DNA of 64,000 nucleotides from CAYYIS01 sp964470965 (lineage in GTDB: Bacteria > JAAXHH01 > JABIQT01). The DNA lies in the NCBI GenBank assembly GCA_964470965.1, contig CAYYIS010000026.1:6123-70122 (forward strand). Direction: 5' to 3'. Numbering within the stretch: the stretch's first letter is position 1; each line of letters begins with the position of its first letter. Made by a program: the position numbers and the translations under genes. Of this stretch, positions 8,814-17,734 are shown in pieces. Below the pieces are notes generated by a model. That model searched no databases. It had not been told where the DNA came from and saw nothing but the letters and a program-made list of their open reading frames with translations.

Positions 8814-9307
8814 TTACCATCTATTTATGGAGTAAGGGACAGGAAGCCTCGTGATGGTTTAAGAACACGATGGCATACTTTATATCCACAAAGCTTCCTG
8901 TGAACGAAATTCCGGGAATGGCATACGATGAAGAAGGGCTGATCTTATATCAATCCCCAGTCGGGGGCGGGGGGGGGAAGCCTGAATTAATAGGCCAACG
9001 GCGGGCATTGCATTCCGGCAGGGCAGGCAACATCTCGACCTGAGAAACGGGAAAATTGACGCGTTGTTGAAGGATAAATCGATCAGAATCGATTATGGAC
9101 GGGCAGTCGCGAAGAATCTCAAATATGAGACGGCCGATCCCCGAACGTACCAGCTAGGAATTTCCATTGTCAACCCTACGGATTACTTACACATGCACAC
9201 CTCGCTTTCCTGGGCACGGAACAGAGCCTATGACGAAACAATCACGTACAGCATGAAGCATCGTAACACAGGGATGTTTTTTCGTGTGTTACAAAAAAGG
9301 AGAGCAT
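8814..9307. other. Intergenic region with inverted repeat, G9 tract and a doubtful open frame
   Basis: After the PhyH-HEAT stop there are 9-base arms ACAGGAAGC (8839-8847) and GCTTCCTGT (8893-8901), with TCGTG/CACGA nested inside; this may be a transcript-end structure but has no U run. A GGGGGCGGGGGGGGG tract lies at 8963-8977. From 8986 a plus-strand frame stays open to 9390 and overlaps the next gene. It lacks a ribosome binding site and an ATG before residue 60 and resembles nothing I recognise, so I do not call it a gene; it could be a gene remnant. Confidence 0.45.
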
Positions 9308-10168
9308 ATGGCCCCACATATCACAAGACGCCGCTTTCTGGAAACCTCTCGAAACGCCTGTGGGGCGTTAGTTCTGTTGGGGCGTCCTGATTATTCCCCA
9401 AAAGAGCAGGTCGCATCTCACACCGTGCCGGATGAAAAAATCCCACCGGAGTTTCCCGGACAGAACAGGGACGCAGTGCGGGCGGTGGTCGGAGCGTCTC
9501 ACGGACAAATTGACCGGGTAAAAGAGCTGGTAACGGCACGGCCTGCCCTCGCGAAAGCTTCGTGGGACTGGGGGTTCGGTGACTGGGAGAGCGCACTCGG
9601 TGCCGCCTCACACACGGGAAGGCGTGACATCGCTGAGTTCTTGATGGCAAAGGGCGCCCGGCCGAATATTTTCACATACACCATGATCGGTAGTCTGCAG
9701 GTGGTCGAGAGTATGGTCAAAGCGACGCCGGGTATCCAGCGAACACCGGGCCCACACGGCATTACACTCCTTCAGCATGCCCGCAACCGGCTCTCTCGAA
9801 AAGATCTGCCCGATAGCGACTATGAACGGATGCGGAAGATGGTCCGGTATCTCGAATCGCTGGGTGATGCCAACAAGTTTACGGATAGCGAGGCAATGAC
9901 GGCTATCCAGAAAAACATATACCTCGGCACATACAATTTCGGTAACGGACCGGAAGATCTTATCACAGTAGATTTACATCGGCGGGGCTGGCTGGTTTTG
10001 AAGCGCGGGACGCAGGACGGAAGGCGGCTGCATCCCGTCGAAGCCCATGCGTTCGCGCCCAGCGGCGCCCCTTCGGTACGTATCCGTTTCGAAGTCAGTG
10101 GCAACCAAGCTCGTGCGGTTACTGTACACGATCCGATGCCGATTGTGAGGGCGACGCGATCTGATTGA
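9308..10168 (+). CDS. Ankyrin-repeat protein with Tat-type signal
   Basis: 286 residues from the ATG at 9308 (AAGGAG 7 bases upstream; an earlier in-frame ATG at 9284 has none). The N-terminus holds a twin-arginine motif, TRRRFLETS, followed by a short hydrophobic stretch, so export by the Tat route is likely. Residues about 55-150 read as two to three ankyrin repeats: AVVGASHGQIDRVKELV, then ESALGAASHTGRRDIAEFLMAKGA and a degenerate third with LLQHARNRL. The C-terminal 100 residues (ITVDLHRRGWLVLKR onward) look like a small beta domain of unknown type. Ankyrin repeats bind proteins; no enzymatic motif is seen. It is a single gene. Confidence 0.75.
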   Translation: MAPHITRRRFLETSRNACGALVLLGRPDYSPKEQVASHTVPDEKIPPEFPGQNRDAVRAVVGASHGQIDRVKELVTARPALAKASWDWGFGDWESALGAASHTGRRDIAEFLMAKGARPNIFTYTMIGSLQVVESMVKATPGIQRTPGPHGITLLQHARNRLSRKDLPDSDYERMRKMVRYLESLGDANKFTDSEAMTAIQKNIYLGTYNFGNGPEDLITVDLHRRGWLVLKRGTQDGRRLHPVEAHAFAPSGAPSVRIRFEVSGNQARAVTVHDPMPIVRATRSD

Positions 10169-10245
10169 CAGACTGTTAACGTTTCTGAAAATTCTTAAAG
10201 ACATGCAAAAAGCCCACTTAGTATAGAAATTCTCCACTCATTAGT

Positions 10246-10274
10246 TTGTCTCGGTTCGCGACATACGTGATAAG
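10246..10274 (+). promoter_or_regulatory. Putative promoter of the PhyH gene at 10304
   Basis: TTGTCT (10246-10251), a 17-base spacer, then GATAAG (10269-10274); each hexamer matches the sigma-70 consensus at four of six positions. It sits about 30 bases before the start codon. Confidence 0.35.
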
Positions 10275-10303
10275 AGGCATAAAACTGTACAGCAGGGACT
10301 AGT

Positions 10304-11068
10304 ATGAATTGTTTGACGGAAAAACAGTTGGCCGATTTTCATCGGGACGGATTCGTCGGCGTTAAAGGCTTGGTAGAATCCTCCCTGGTGAACCGTATGG
10401 TTCAGTATACCGATCGGGCCGTGGCACAGGAAACAGGTCCGGTCGAATACGAGGCTGATCTGGGTTATCCCGGCTCGCCTGTCTCACGGCAGGCGGCAGG
10501 CGGCCGGACCCTACGGCGACTGCTGAAAGCAATCGGCAGAAATCCTGTCTTCATGGATCTGGCCACCCATCCAGATATCCTGATACGCCTGCGCCAACTT
10601 CTTGGCGAGGAACTGGTCCTTCCGCTGGCCCATCATAATTGTATAATGGTCAAAGCGCCCCGCTATGGCACCGCCACAGGTTGGCACCAGGATATCCGGT
10701 ACTGGCGATACCAGAGACCGGAACTGGTGACGGTTCTCCTGGCACTAAACAACGCCACCGAAGCCAACGGCTGCCTTCAGTTCATCCCCGGTTCACATAA
10801 CTTCACGCCGAAACCGGAACAACTTGACGAAAAGGAGTTCATCCGCCTTGACCTGCCGGAGAATCAAACATTGATCGAACGGGCGGTACCCATCGTTATG
10901 GCAGCGGGCGATGTAGTCTTTTTTCACTGCAGAACGTTCCACGCAGCCGGAAGTAACAAGGACGGAGAATCCAGAAAATCCGTCCTGTTCACCTACCGTT
11001 CCTCTGACAACCCGCCGTTGGCAGAGACAAGGTCGTCCTCATCCCCGGAGCTTTTGCTCCACGCGTGA
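10304..11068 (+). CDS. PhyH-family Fe(II)/2-oxoglutarate dioxygenase
   Basis: 254 residues, close to the canonical PhyH length. The metal triad is H128-Q-D130 in TGWHQDIRYWRY and H213 in RTFHAAG, with R224 in ESRKSVLF as the likely 2-oxoglutarate ligand. The block NGCLQFIPGSH before the distal histidine is the most typical family signature of the five paralogues here, and the protein resembles ectoine-hydroxylase-like members. Cytoplasmic. It is monocistronic and convergent with another PhyH gene at 11275; a CCCCGC/GCGGGG stem at 11112-11139 between them may help end both transcripts. The substrate is not predictable from sequence. Confidence 0.9.
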   Translation: MNCLTEKQLADFHRDGFVGVKGLVESSLVNRMVQYTDRAVAQETGPVEYEADLGYPGSPVSRQAAGGRTLRRLLKAIGRNPVFMDLATHPDILIRLRQLLGEELVLPLAHHNCIMVKAPRYGTATGWHQDIRYWRYQRPELVTVLLALNNATEANGCLQFIPGSHNFTPKPEQLDEKEFIRLDLPENQTLIERAVPIVMAAGDVVFFHCRTFHAAGSNKDGESRKSVLFTYRSSDNPPLAETRSSSSPELLLHA

Positions 11069-11274
11069 TAACAATACTTGGCAGGTAAACGATATTCCGT
11101 TTTCCTTGGTCCCCGCAAATGATTTTTCTTCTGGCGGGGTCCTATTTAACGGTACGTGCTGATTCAGTATTGGGGATTACAACAGCCGGGTGCTTAGCGA
11201 ACACCGCCAAGTAAAAATTAATCAGAGCCGCCCATGAGCACATGGGCGAGGTTCCAAACAATTGGATTTTCCAG

Positions 11275-12027
11275 TTACGCACCGACATTTCTGGGCTGCC
11301 ACTGGTTGGCGCCCATGATTTTCCGGACCGTTTCGGATGGATTTTTTATTTCCGCTAACTGTCCGTGCATATCTTCCTGGGGTATAAAACAGGGTTTCAG
11401 GTACATTCCCAGCAACGCGGTGCGTGGTTGGTCGGAAATATTGGGACGTGCGGTGTGATACCAGGCGCCGTGGGAAAACACCACGCTACCTTGCGTGCCG
11501 GCCAGGATTTCGCCGTCTTCCCGCCATTGGTCCGTTGGCGGGGACGGGGGACAGCCCAGACGGTGCGAATAAGGGACCGCGCCGGTTGCGCCGTTTTCCT
11601 CTGTGAAATCATCCAGCAGCCAAACCGTCTGTCCGGTGATGGAGCCGGTCGGCCAGGGTTGTTCTATGCTCCAGTACGGATAGTCCACATGCCATCCCAT
11701 CCCATTATATCCTGGATACGCAGTGTTGGCCGACCAGGTGGAGCAGTAGCAATCATCACCGAGGAACCGCTCCCATACCGCCAGAACGACCGGATGGCAC
11801 ATAAGATCACGAAAGACCTGGTGACGCACCGCGAGCCGTCCCACCCGCTGGGTTCCGGCTCGACGCGTCTCTTCGGTCGCCTCCGCTTCCAGGTATCCGT
11901 GAATCAGTTGCCGGGCCTGATCCGCTGTCTCCTTGGATATAACGGACGGAACCTGCACAAATCCTCGCTCCTCAATGGTCTTAACGATCGATTCAATCTC
12001 GCTTTTAGATACCGTTTTATTCGGCAT
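11275..12027 (-). CDS. PhyH-family Fe(II)/2-oxoglutarate dioxygenase
   Basis: 250 residues. H113-V-D115 in GWHVDYPYW, distal H191 in AWYHTARPN and R202 in QPRTALLGMY make up a complete active site. The segment ENGATGAVPYSH, instead of NGxLxxxPGSH, separates it from its convergent neighbour, so the two are not a recent duplication. The C-terminus (KPCFIPQEDMHGQ) is found in PhyH proteins that act on small hydroxylated or amino substrates, but no substrate can be named. The gene is alone, with about 600 bases of apparently non-coding DNA upstream. Confidence 0.88.
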   Translation of the reverse strand: MPNKTVSKSEIESIVKTIEERGFVQVPSVISKETADQARQLIHGYLEAEATEETRRAGTQRVGRLAVRHQVFRDLMCHPVVLAVWERFLGDDCYCSTWSANTAYPGYNGMGWHVDYPYWSIEQPWPTGSITGQTVWLLDDFTEENGATGAVPYSHRLGCPPSPPTDQWREDGEILAGTQGSVVFSHGAWYHTARPNISDQPRTALLGMYLKPCFIPQEDMHGQLAEIKNPSETVRKIMGANQWQPRNVGA

Positions 12028-12635
12028 GTGGAGTACCTTCCAATATTGTCTGGCTACACCCTTGAAACCCAGATCGCATAAAACATGAACGGCTCATTTT
12101 TCCCTTTCATTTTGTTCCATTCCGGGAAGAAACCATGTGTTAGGCCATTAGAGAAAACATGATTGGGAAGAGTTGCTTTAAGAAGAGGCCCGTTTTGCAC
12201 CTTAAATGTCGATTTTACCTTTCGATAAACGACTACCAGACTCACCATGGATGATTGCATTCCAACCGTACACATTCATGATCAGAATGTTCACATGTCC
12301 TCCAAGTCTTTCAGGCCGTCAGGGCGTTTTAACGTGCAATTTACATGATTGGTACTTCGGGGCATTTCATCCTGACGATCAACAACACTAACGAGAACCC
12401 AGGTGGATTCGCTGGAGTCCTCGATCTCAGCCGGGATCTCAATAGTCTCTCTTACGGCATAAAAGCAAATGCAATAACCGGTCCATCGCCCAAATTTGGC
12501 CCAGTTTCTGATTTATTTGGTTAGAGCGAAAACATTCACGCTTCGCCATATACATATAATAAAACGGTTGCTTGTTCGAAGGCAAGTGGTAATGAATTTC
12601 TATAGAATTGGGAATCAATTCGTGGACTTTCGGCC
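12028..12635. other. Long intergenic stretch with one weak small open frame
   Basis: About 600 bases without a convincing gene. A plus-strand frame from ATG 12345 to TAG 12524 encodes 59 residues, including ENPGGFAGVLDLSRDLNSL, that read like part of a secreted or porin-like protein rather than random sequence. It has no ribosome binding site and no neighbour, so it may be a gene remnant. Nothing else is recognisable. Confidence 0.35.
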
Positions 12636-13361
12636 CTATGGTTTTTTTCTCGGAAAGGCAGTGCCATCCTGCGGATCAAAACCGAGAAGGCTGCGGGTAG
12701 ATTCGATATCGAGCCACATGCGGTGGTGGCGGGAGCTACCATGTACGATCCCGAAATCCACGTTTTCTGCATCCACACAATGGGCGAAAAGTTGTGCGGT
12801 GTCCCGTGGTGTGAGCATATAGGACGGTTCACCCGCATCCCAGTCCCCTCCCTGATCAAACCTGGGATTGCCCAGCCGTATGACGATGCAGGATAGACAA
12901 GGCCGTTCGGAGTATACACGAGCAAGTGCTTCGCCCCAGCACTTGGTGGCGCCGTAAAGTCCCTGCGGATAAACAGATTCGTCCGGCGTTACCGGAGGAT
13001 CGGGGCCGCGTCCACGCACCGCGTAGATGCTGCTCGCAAAGATGAATCGGCGACATCCGGCTTCCGCGGCCGCCTGGAACATGTTGTAAGTGCCAATGAT
13101 ATTGCGGGGCAGGAGCGAACCGGTGAAATCGTCGCTCCCGGGATCAGCCGCCAGATGGACGACGGTGTGTATTTCGTCACAGATCCGCAAACAGTCATCC
13201 GGTTTTGTCATGTCGAATAACACGGAAGTCTCATGCTCAGCAGGCTTGACCACAGGTCGAATGTCAGCCAGTCGGAGCGAGTATCGAGCACCCCAGTGGG
13301 ACCGTAGAATGCTGCCGACCAGCCCTGCTGCTCCGGTGATGAGTACGCTAGGTGACCGCAT
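12636..13361 (-). CDS. NAD(P)-dependent epimerase/dehydratase, uronate-dehydrogenase-like
   Basis: 241 residues from the ATG at 13361, which has GGAG 6 bases upstream; the ATG at 13373 would swallow that site. An extended-SDR Rossmann motif GAAGLVG opens the protein, followed by VVHLAA, an FASSIYAV serine block and the YGATK catalytic Tyr/Lys pair. The length of about 240 residues and IRLGNPRF fit the short uronate dehydrogenase/NAD-epimerase subgroup, which oxidises hexuronates or epimerises nucleotide sugars. The gene is isolated and diverges from the MFS transporter gene. Exact substrate uncertain. Confidence 0.85.
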   Translation of the reverse strand: MRSPSVLITGAAGLVGSILRSHWGARYSLRLADIRPVVKPAEHETSVLFDMTKPDDCLRICDEIHTVVHLAADPGSDDFTGSLLPRNIIGTYNMFQAAAEAGCRRFIFASSIYAVRGRGPDPPVTPDESVYPQGLYGATKCWGEALARVYSERPCLSCIVIRLGNPRFDQGGDWDAGEPSYMLTPRDTAQLFAHCVDAENVDFGIVHGSSRHHRMWLDIESTRSLLGFDPQDGTAFPRKKP

Positions 13362-13550
13362 TGGTTTCTCCATTAAGACAGTATTGACGACATCTTGCAG
13401 AACAAAAAATATATTCTGTTGAACAGTGTCAACACATCCATCTTGCTTTCGGTCAGCATCATCCTTATTTTAATGTTGCCTTATGCCCTGCCGGTGTCGC
13501 CCTACAGCCGGTGAACTGAGCACGATTTAACATGGACACCGGTTCTACCC

Positions 13551-14750
13551 ATGAATTCCTCCCCAACAGCAAGGCGCCCCCCATTCGGCGAGTTCGTAAC
13601 ACTTACCGCGCTGATGATTTCGTTGACGGCCTTGTCCATTGACGCCATGTTACCCGCGCTGCCGAACATTGGGCGCACACTGGGTTCTGGTAGCGCCAAC
13701 GCTAATCAACTCGTGATCTCCACCCTCTTTATAGGTATGGCCATAGGACAGTTGATATACGGCCCCATGTCCGATAGTATCGGACGAAAACGTTCGATTT
13801 ATTTGGGGCTGGGGATATTCATGATCGGTTGCGTGATCTCCCTTTTGGCGACTAATTTCAATGCGATGCTGGCAGGTCGGTTCCTTCAGGGTATCGGTGT
13901 GGCCGCCCCTCGCATTGTCTCACTTGCGCTAGTGAGAGATCAGTACGAAGGCAACAGCATGGCACGGGTGATGTCGTTCATCATGGCGGTCTTTATCTTC
14001 GTCCCCATGATCGCGCCAGCCTTCGGCCAGCTGGTGATCATGTGGGTCAGTTGGCGCTTCATTTTCGCCGCCTTCCTGATTCTGGGACTGATCGCGCTGA
14101 CCTGGTTTTCCATCCGCCAGCCGGAAACGCTACCGGTCGATCGAAGAATCAAATTCACTATTAGAGGTCTTGGGATTTCGCTTAAAGAGATCGTCACCAG
14201 CCGTGTTGCTCTGGGATATACGATCGCCTCAGGTTTTGTCTTCGCCGCCTTCCTGAGCTATCTCACAAGTTCACAGCAGGTGTTCCAGGACGTCTACGGT
14301 GTCGGCACCGCCTTCCCGATCTATTTCGGCGTGCTGTCCATAGCTTTAGGCGCCGCCTCGCTGACCAACGGCCGGCTGGTACACCATCTCGGTATGGAAA
14401 TCCTTGCGAAACGTGCCTCGGTGGGGCTAACAGTCCTGTCGATCGCATTCGTATCACTCGTTTTCCTGATGGCGGACACCCCTCCGTTATGGTCACTCAT
14501 GGGTTACCTTCTGCCAGCATTTTTCTGCCTCGGAATTATGTTCGGCAACCTGAGCGCCCTTGCCATGGTACCGCTCGGTCATATCTCCGGACTAGGCGCC
14601 ACAGTCATCAGTTCGCTGTCCACATTTATCTCGGTTCCTCTGGGTACCATTGTAGGGCAGAGCTTTGATGGGACAGTGATGCCGCTTGTGGCTGGTTTCG
14701 CCCTGTTCAGCGTCATCGCCTCCACCATAATCTACATTGTGGAGCGTTAG
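13551..14750 (+). CDS. Bcr/CflA-type MFS drug exporter
   Basis: 399 residues with 12 evident transmembrane segments. The loop between helices 2 and 3 carries the MFS motif A, GPMSDSIGRKRS, and the N-terminal block LSIDAMLPALPNIGRTLG is typical of the Bcr/CflA subfamily of proton-driven efflux pumps for drugs or small metabolites in the inner membrane. No strong ribosome binding site precedes the ATG. It ends 72 bases before the VOC-cupin gene and may be read through into that cluster, which would pair an exporter with catabolic or modifying enzymes. Confidence 0.88.
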   Translation: MNSSPTARRPPFGEFVTLTALMISLTALSIDAMLPALPNIGRTLGSGSANANQLVISTLFIGMAIGQLIYGPMSDSIGRKRSIYLGLGIFMIGCVISLLATNFNAMLAGRFLQGIGVAAPRIVSLALVRDQYEGNSMARVMSFIMAVFIFVPMIAPAFGQLVIMWVSWRFIFAAFLILGLIALTWFSIRQPETLPVDRRIKFTIRGLGISLKEIVTSRVALGYTIASGFVFAAFLSYLTSSQQVFQDVYGVGTAFPIYFGVLSIALGAASLTNGRLVHHLGMEILAKRASVGLTVLSIAFVSLVFLMADTPPLWSLMGYLLPAFFCLGIMFGNLSALAMVPLGHISGLGATVISSLSTFISVPLGTIVGQSFDGTVMPLVAGFALFSVIASTIIYIVER

Positions 14751-14822
14751 GTCCGCGAGGCTATTGACAGACGGGGTATATTGTGGATTGATGGTTTAGC
14801 CAACTTCCTCAGGAGAATTGAC

Positions 14823-15938
14823 ATGCCCGAAGCCGCAGGAAACATCCAGCTTGCCGAGGTGCGCCTGCCTACTACCGACCTCAATGACGACCTGTATTTT
14901 TACACGAAAACACTCGGTTTTAGACTGGAGGTGATATTTCCGGCCGACGATCCCGCTATAGCGGTGTTGTCGGGATATGGCCTCCGAATTCGCCTGGAGC
15001 GCGGCGCAGCTGAAGCACCGGGAACGCTCAAACTGCTTTGCCGGGATCCGGACGGCCTTGGGAATGGACAGCGGGTCCTAACTGCACCCAACGGTACCCG
15101 GATCGAACTCGACGAATCGGATCCACCGCTGGTAATGCCTGAAACGAAACATGCATTTATCGTTCGTCGTTTAAAAGATAATACCCCGTGGGTGATCGGC
15201 CGTGCCGGTATGCAGTACCGGGATCTGGTGCCCGGTCGGCTCGGTGGCACCATCATCGCCTCCCACATCCGCATCCCGGACGCGGGCCCTGTACCGGATA
15301 TGGTACACTATCACACGGTGGGATTCCAGTTGATCTTCTGCTACCGGGGATGGGTCCAGCTGGTTTATGAGGATCAGGGGCCACCATTCAAACTGAAGGC
15401 CGGCGACTGTGTCATCCAGCCTCCTGAGATCAGACATCGAGTGCTTGAGTCATCCGAAAACCTGCAGGTAATTGAAATCGGTGTGCCAGCAGAACACGTC
15501 ACCACAATAGATCATGAAATGGACCTGCCGACAGGGGTAGTGAATCCGGACAGGGATTTCAGTGGGCAGAAATTCTGCCGCCATGAGGTGGAAGAAGCGA
15601 CTTGGGAACCCTGGCGCCTGGAAGGGTTCGAGGTTCGGGAAACCGGCATCGGCGCCGCGACTGGCGGGGTGGCATCCGTTCAAGTAGCCCGGTCGACAGG
15701 CAACGGCACCGAATCTGTGTCCAGCCACAACTCGGATATCCTATTCACCTTCGTGATGGAAGGCAGTATGACGCTCCGCGGCGAAGGCCAGGACGCCCAC
15801 ACACTTACCGCCGGGGACGCCTATGTCATCCCTCCCAACATGAAAACCTCTATCACAGACCGTTCTGATGACCTGGAGGTGTTGGAAGTTTCAATACCTG
15901 GGACGTTCGAAACTATTGTGCATGAGAGAGGCAGCTGA
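14823..15938 (+). CDS. Three-domain protein: VOC (glyoxalase-like) + cupin + cupin
   Basis: 371 residues from the ATG at 14823, with AGGAGA 6 bases upstream. Residues 1-110 are a vicinal-oxygen-chelate domain (AEVRLPTTDLNDDLYFYTKTLGF). About 150-235 is a cupin with likely metal ligands, VHYHTVGFQLIFCYRG and IQPPEIRHRVLE. About 270-370 is a second cupin, ILFTFVMEGSMTL and AGDAYVIPPNMKTSI, in which the second-motif histidine is replaced by lysine, so it is probably not catalytic. Cytoplasmic. VOC and cupin domains both host mononuclear metal enzymes; a substrate-modifying dioxygenase or isomerase is possible. It precedes an oligopeptide-type binding protein by 31 bases. Confidence 0.8.
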   Translation: MPEAAGNIQLAEVRLPTTDLNDDLYFYTKTLGFRLEVIFPADDPAIAVLSGYGLRIRLERGAAEAPGTLKLLCRDPDGLGNGQRVLTAPNGTRIELDESDPPLVMPETKHAFIVRRLKDNTPWVIGRAGMQYRDLVPGRLGGTIIASHIRIPDAGPVPDMVHYHTVGFQLIFCYRGWVQLVYEDQGPPFKLKAGDCVIQPPEIRHRVLESSENLQVIEIGVPAEHVTTIDHEMDLPTGVVNPDRDFSGQKFCRHEVEEATWEPWRLEGFEVRETGIGAATGGVASVQVARSTGNGTESVSSHNSDILFTFVMEGSMTLRGEGQDAHTLTAGDAYVIPPNMKTSITDRSDDLEVLEVSIPGTFETIVHERGS

Positions 15939-15969
15939 AGTAGAGAAATATATAGGAGAGTAATTCACC

Positions 15970-17721
15970 GTGCCTTCCCGAGTCTTACAAATGCTCCTGT
16001 TTATCATATGGACCGGTACCGCGTCCGGTGTTACGCTCCTTATGGTTCAGGACCATAACCCACCGTTGAGATACGTCAACGTGGTAGGCAATTCGCTTCC
16101 CGCCGATGCGGCACCTCCGGAATACCAGGTGATGACCCGGTTCGAACGTGACAACCAGTACATGGACCGGGCCACCTCGACATACAAGCAGGCGTTCGGT
16201 GTGGCATTGGTCAATGAACCGCTTAACCGGGTGGACAAAGATTTTAACTTGATTCCGGCGGCAGCAACCCACTGGGAAGTGGCCGACGACAACCTCACCT
16301 GGACCTACCACATTAAAGAAGGACTCATTTTTTCCGACGGTCATCCATTGACCGCTTACGACTATGAGGCCACGTTCCGCCGCTGGGCAGATCCGAAGAC
16401 CGGGTTCGATTTCGAATGGTATTTCCGCCCCATCAGAAACTGGGCCGACGTGGTCGCAGGGCGCGTACCCGTGGACTCAGTCGGAGTGCATGCACTGAAT
16501 GACACTACCCTGGTGTTCATAACGAGTCGCCCGACGCCGTACCTGCCGCTATTGCTCAGCAAAAGCTGGGTAACGCCGAAACATCTGTTTGACAAGTACG
16601 GCCCCGAATGGGCCACCCGGCCTGAAACACACAAGGCCAGCGGTCCTTACCGCCTCCTTGAATGGCGCAAGACAGATCGTATCGTACTGGTACCAAACGA
16701 AACTTACCGCGGTCCTGAAAAACCAATGCTGGAACGCGTGGTCGTGAAGCTGTTCAACAACGCTGTAACGCCGCAGTTTCTTCCGGCATACGAAGCGGGT
16801 GAAGTGGATTACATCCCGTTGGAAAACCAGGCCGAAATAAATCGCGTTAAATCCGATCCAATCCTTCAGGATCAGCTCAATGCATATGTGGATTTCAGCA
16901 CTTACTATCTGATGATGGACTCCTACAACCCACCCTTCGATGACGTACGCGTACGACAGGCGTTCGGACATGCCATCGAGCAGGCGGCCCTCATTAAATC
17001 AGCCCTGCGCAGCATCGGCCTACCGGCCACATCCATGATGCCGCCCGGGTTTCCCGCAGCGAATCCAGAGGGACTGGCATCTTTGCAGGCATACAATCCG
17101 GAGCAGGCCCGAAAGCTATTGGCGGAGGCAGGATACCCGGATGGCAGGGGCTTCCCGAATGTGGACATCTGGCTGCGCCAGGAGACGCCTGTGGTCCGCA
17201 CCGCCGCAGAGGCGGTGCAGGCCATGTTGAGGCAGAACCTGAATATCGACGTGGGCGTCAGCAACGTTGAGCGAAAGGTGTTTCTAGACGCTATGAGCTC
17301 ACGCCGACTGACGCTGGGTATGGTTCCTTACCAGTATGACTACATCGACGCCGGCAACCTCCTTACCATCTGGCTGTCCAACGGGCGCCACGCATGGCAC
17401 AACGACCGTTTCGAGGATCTGGTCCTGCAGGCCAACCAGCTGGTAGGCGAACCGGAACGTCGGATAGCCATGTACCGGGACGCCGAACAAATTCTGGTAG
17501 GCGAAGCCGGTGGCATCTTCCTGTGGTACATCCTGATTAATCAAATGTGGAAACCGTACATCAAAGGCGGAGCCTTGGAGCCTAATAGGTGGGGCTACCG
17601 AGCCTGGCGCGGCGACCTGATGAGTAACCTGTCGTCCACGCTGTATGTTACAAAAGATGTATTGAAAGGCCGGGCAAAACCGCATTCTGGCAGTCTCTGG
17701 CAGCGAATATTGGGAAATTAA
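15970..17721 (+). CDS. ABC-transporter solute-binding protein, family 5 (oligopeptide/nickel type), orphan
   Basis: 583 residues from a GTG start (GGAGAG 9 bases upstream). An N-terminal hydrophobic segment (residues 6-24) is the export signal. The body shows SBP_bac_5 features: LNRVDKDFNLIPAAATHWEVADD, YHIKEGLIFSDGHPLTAYD, SGPYRLLEW, VRQAFGHAIEQAAL and NPEQARKLLAEAGY. Such periplasmic proteins capture peptides, opines, glycosides or metal chelates for Dpp/Opp-type importers. No permease or ATPase gene is nearby, so it must use components encoded elsewhere. It starts 31 bases after the VOC-cupin gene and ends 13 bases before the flavin monooxygenase gene, indicating one operon. Confidence 0.92.
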   Translation: MPSRVLQMLLFIIWTGTASGVTLLMVQDHNPPLRYVNVVGNSLPADAAPPEYQVMTRFERDNQYMDRATSTYKQAFGVALVNEPLNRVDKDFNLIPAAATHWEVADDNLTWTYHIKEGLIFSDGHPLTAYDYEATFRRWADPKTGFDFEWYFRPIRNWADVVAGRVPVDSVGVHALNDTTLVFITSRPTPYLPLLLSKSWVTPKHLFDKYGPEWATRPETHKASGPYRLLEWRKTDRIVLVPNETYRGPEKPMLERVVVKLFNNAVTPQFLPAYEAGEVDYIPLENQAEINRVKSDPILQDQLNAYVDFSTYYLMMDSYNPPFDDVRVRQAFGHAIEQAALIKSALRSIGLPATSMMPPGFPAANPEGLASLQAYNPEQARKLLAEAGYPDGRGFPNVDIWLRQETPVVRTAAEAVQAMLRQNLNIDVGVSNVERKVFLDAMSSRRLTLGMVPYQYDYIDAGNLLTIWLSNGRHAWHNDRFEDLVLQANQLVGEPERRIAMYRDAEQILVGEAGGIFLWYILINQMWKPYIKGGALEPNRWGYRAWRGDLMSNLSSTLYVTKDVLKGRAKPHSGSLWQRILGN

Positions 17722-17734
17722 ACGAGGGGAACAG

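Noticed and set aside
8986..9390. Hypothetical protein gene on the plus strand
   Set aside because: No start with ribosome binding site, overlaps the Tat-ankyrin gene for 80 bases, and no recognisable motif.
11109..11143. Rho-independent terminator between convergent PhyH genes
   Set aside because: The CCCCGC/GCGGGG stem has a 17-base loop and is followed by CCTATTT rather than a clear T run; kept only as a remark.
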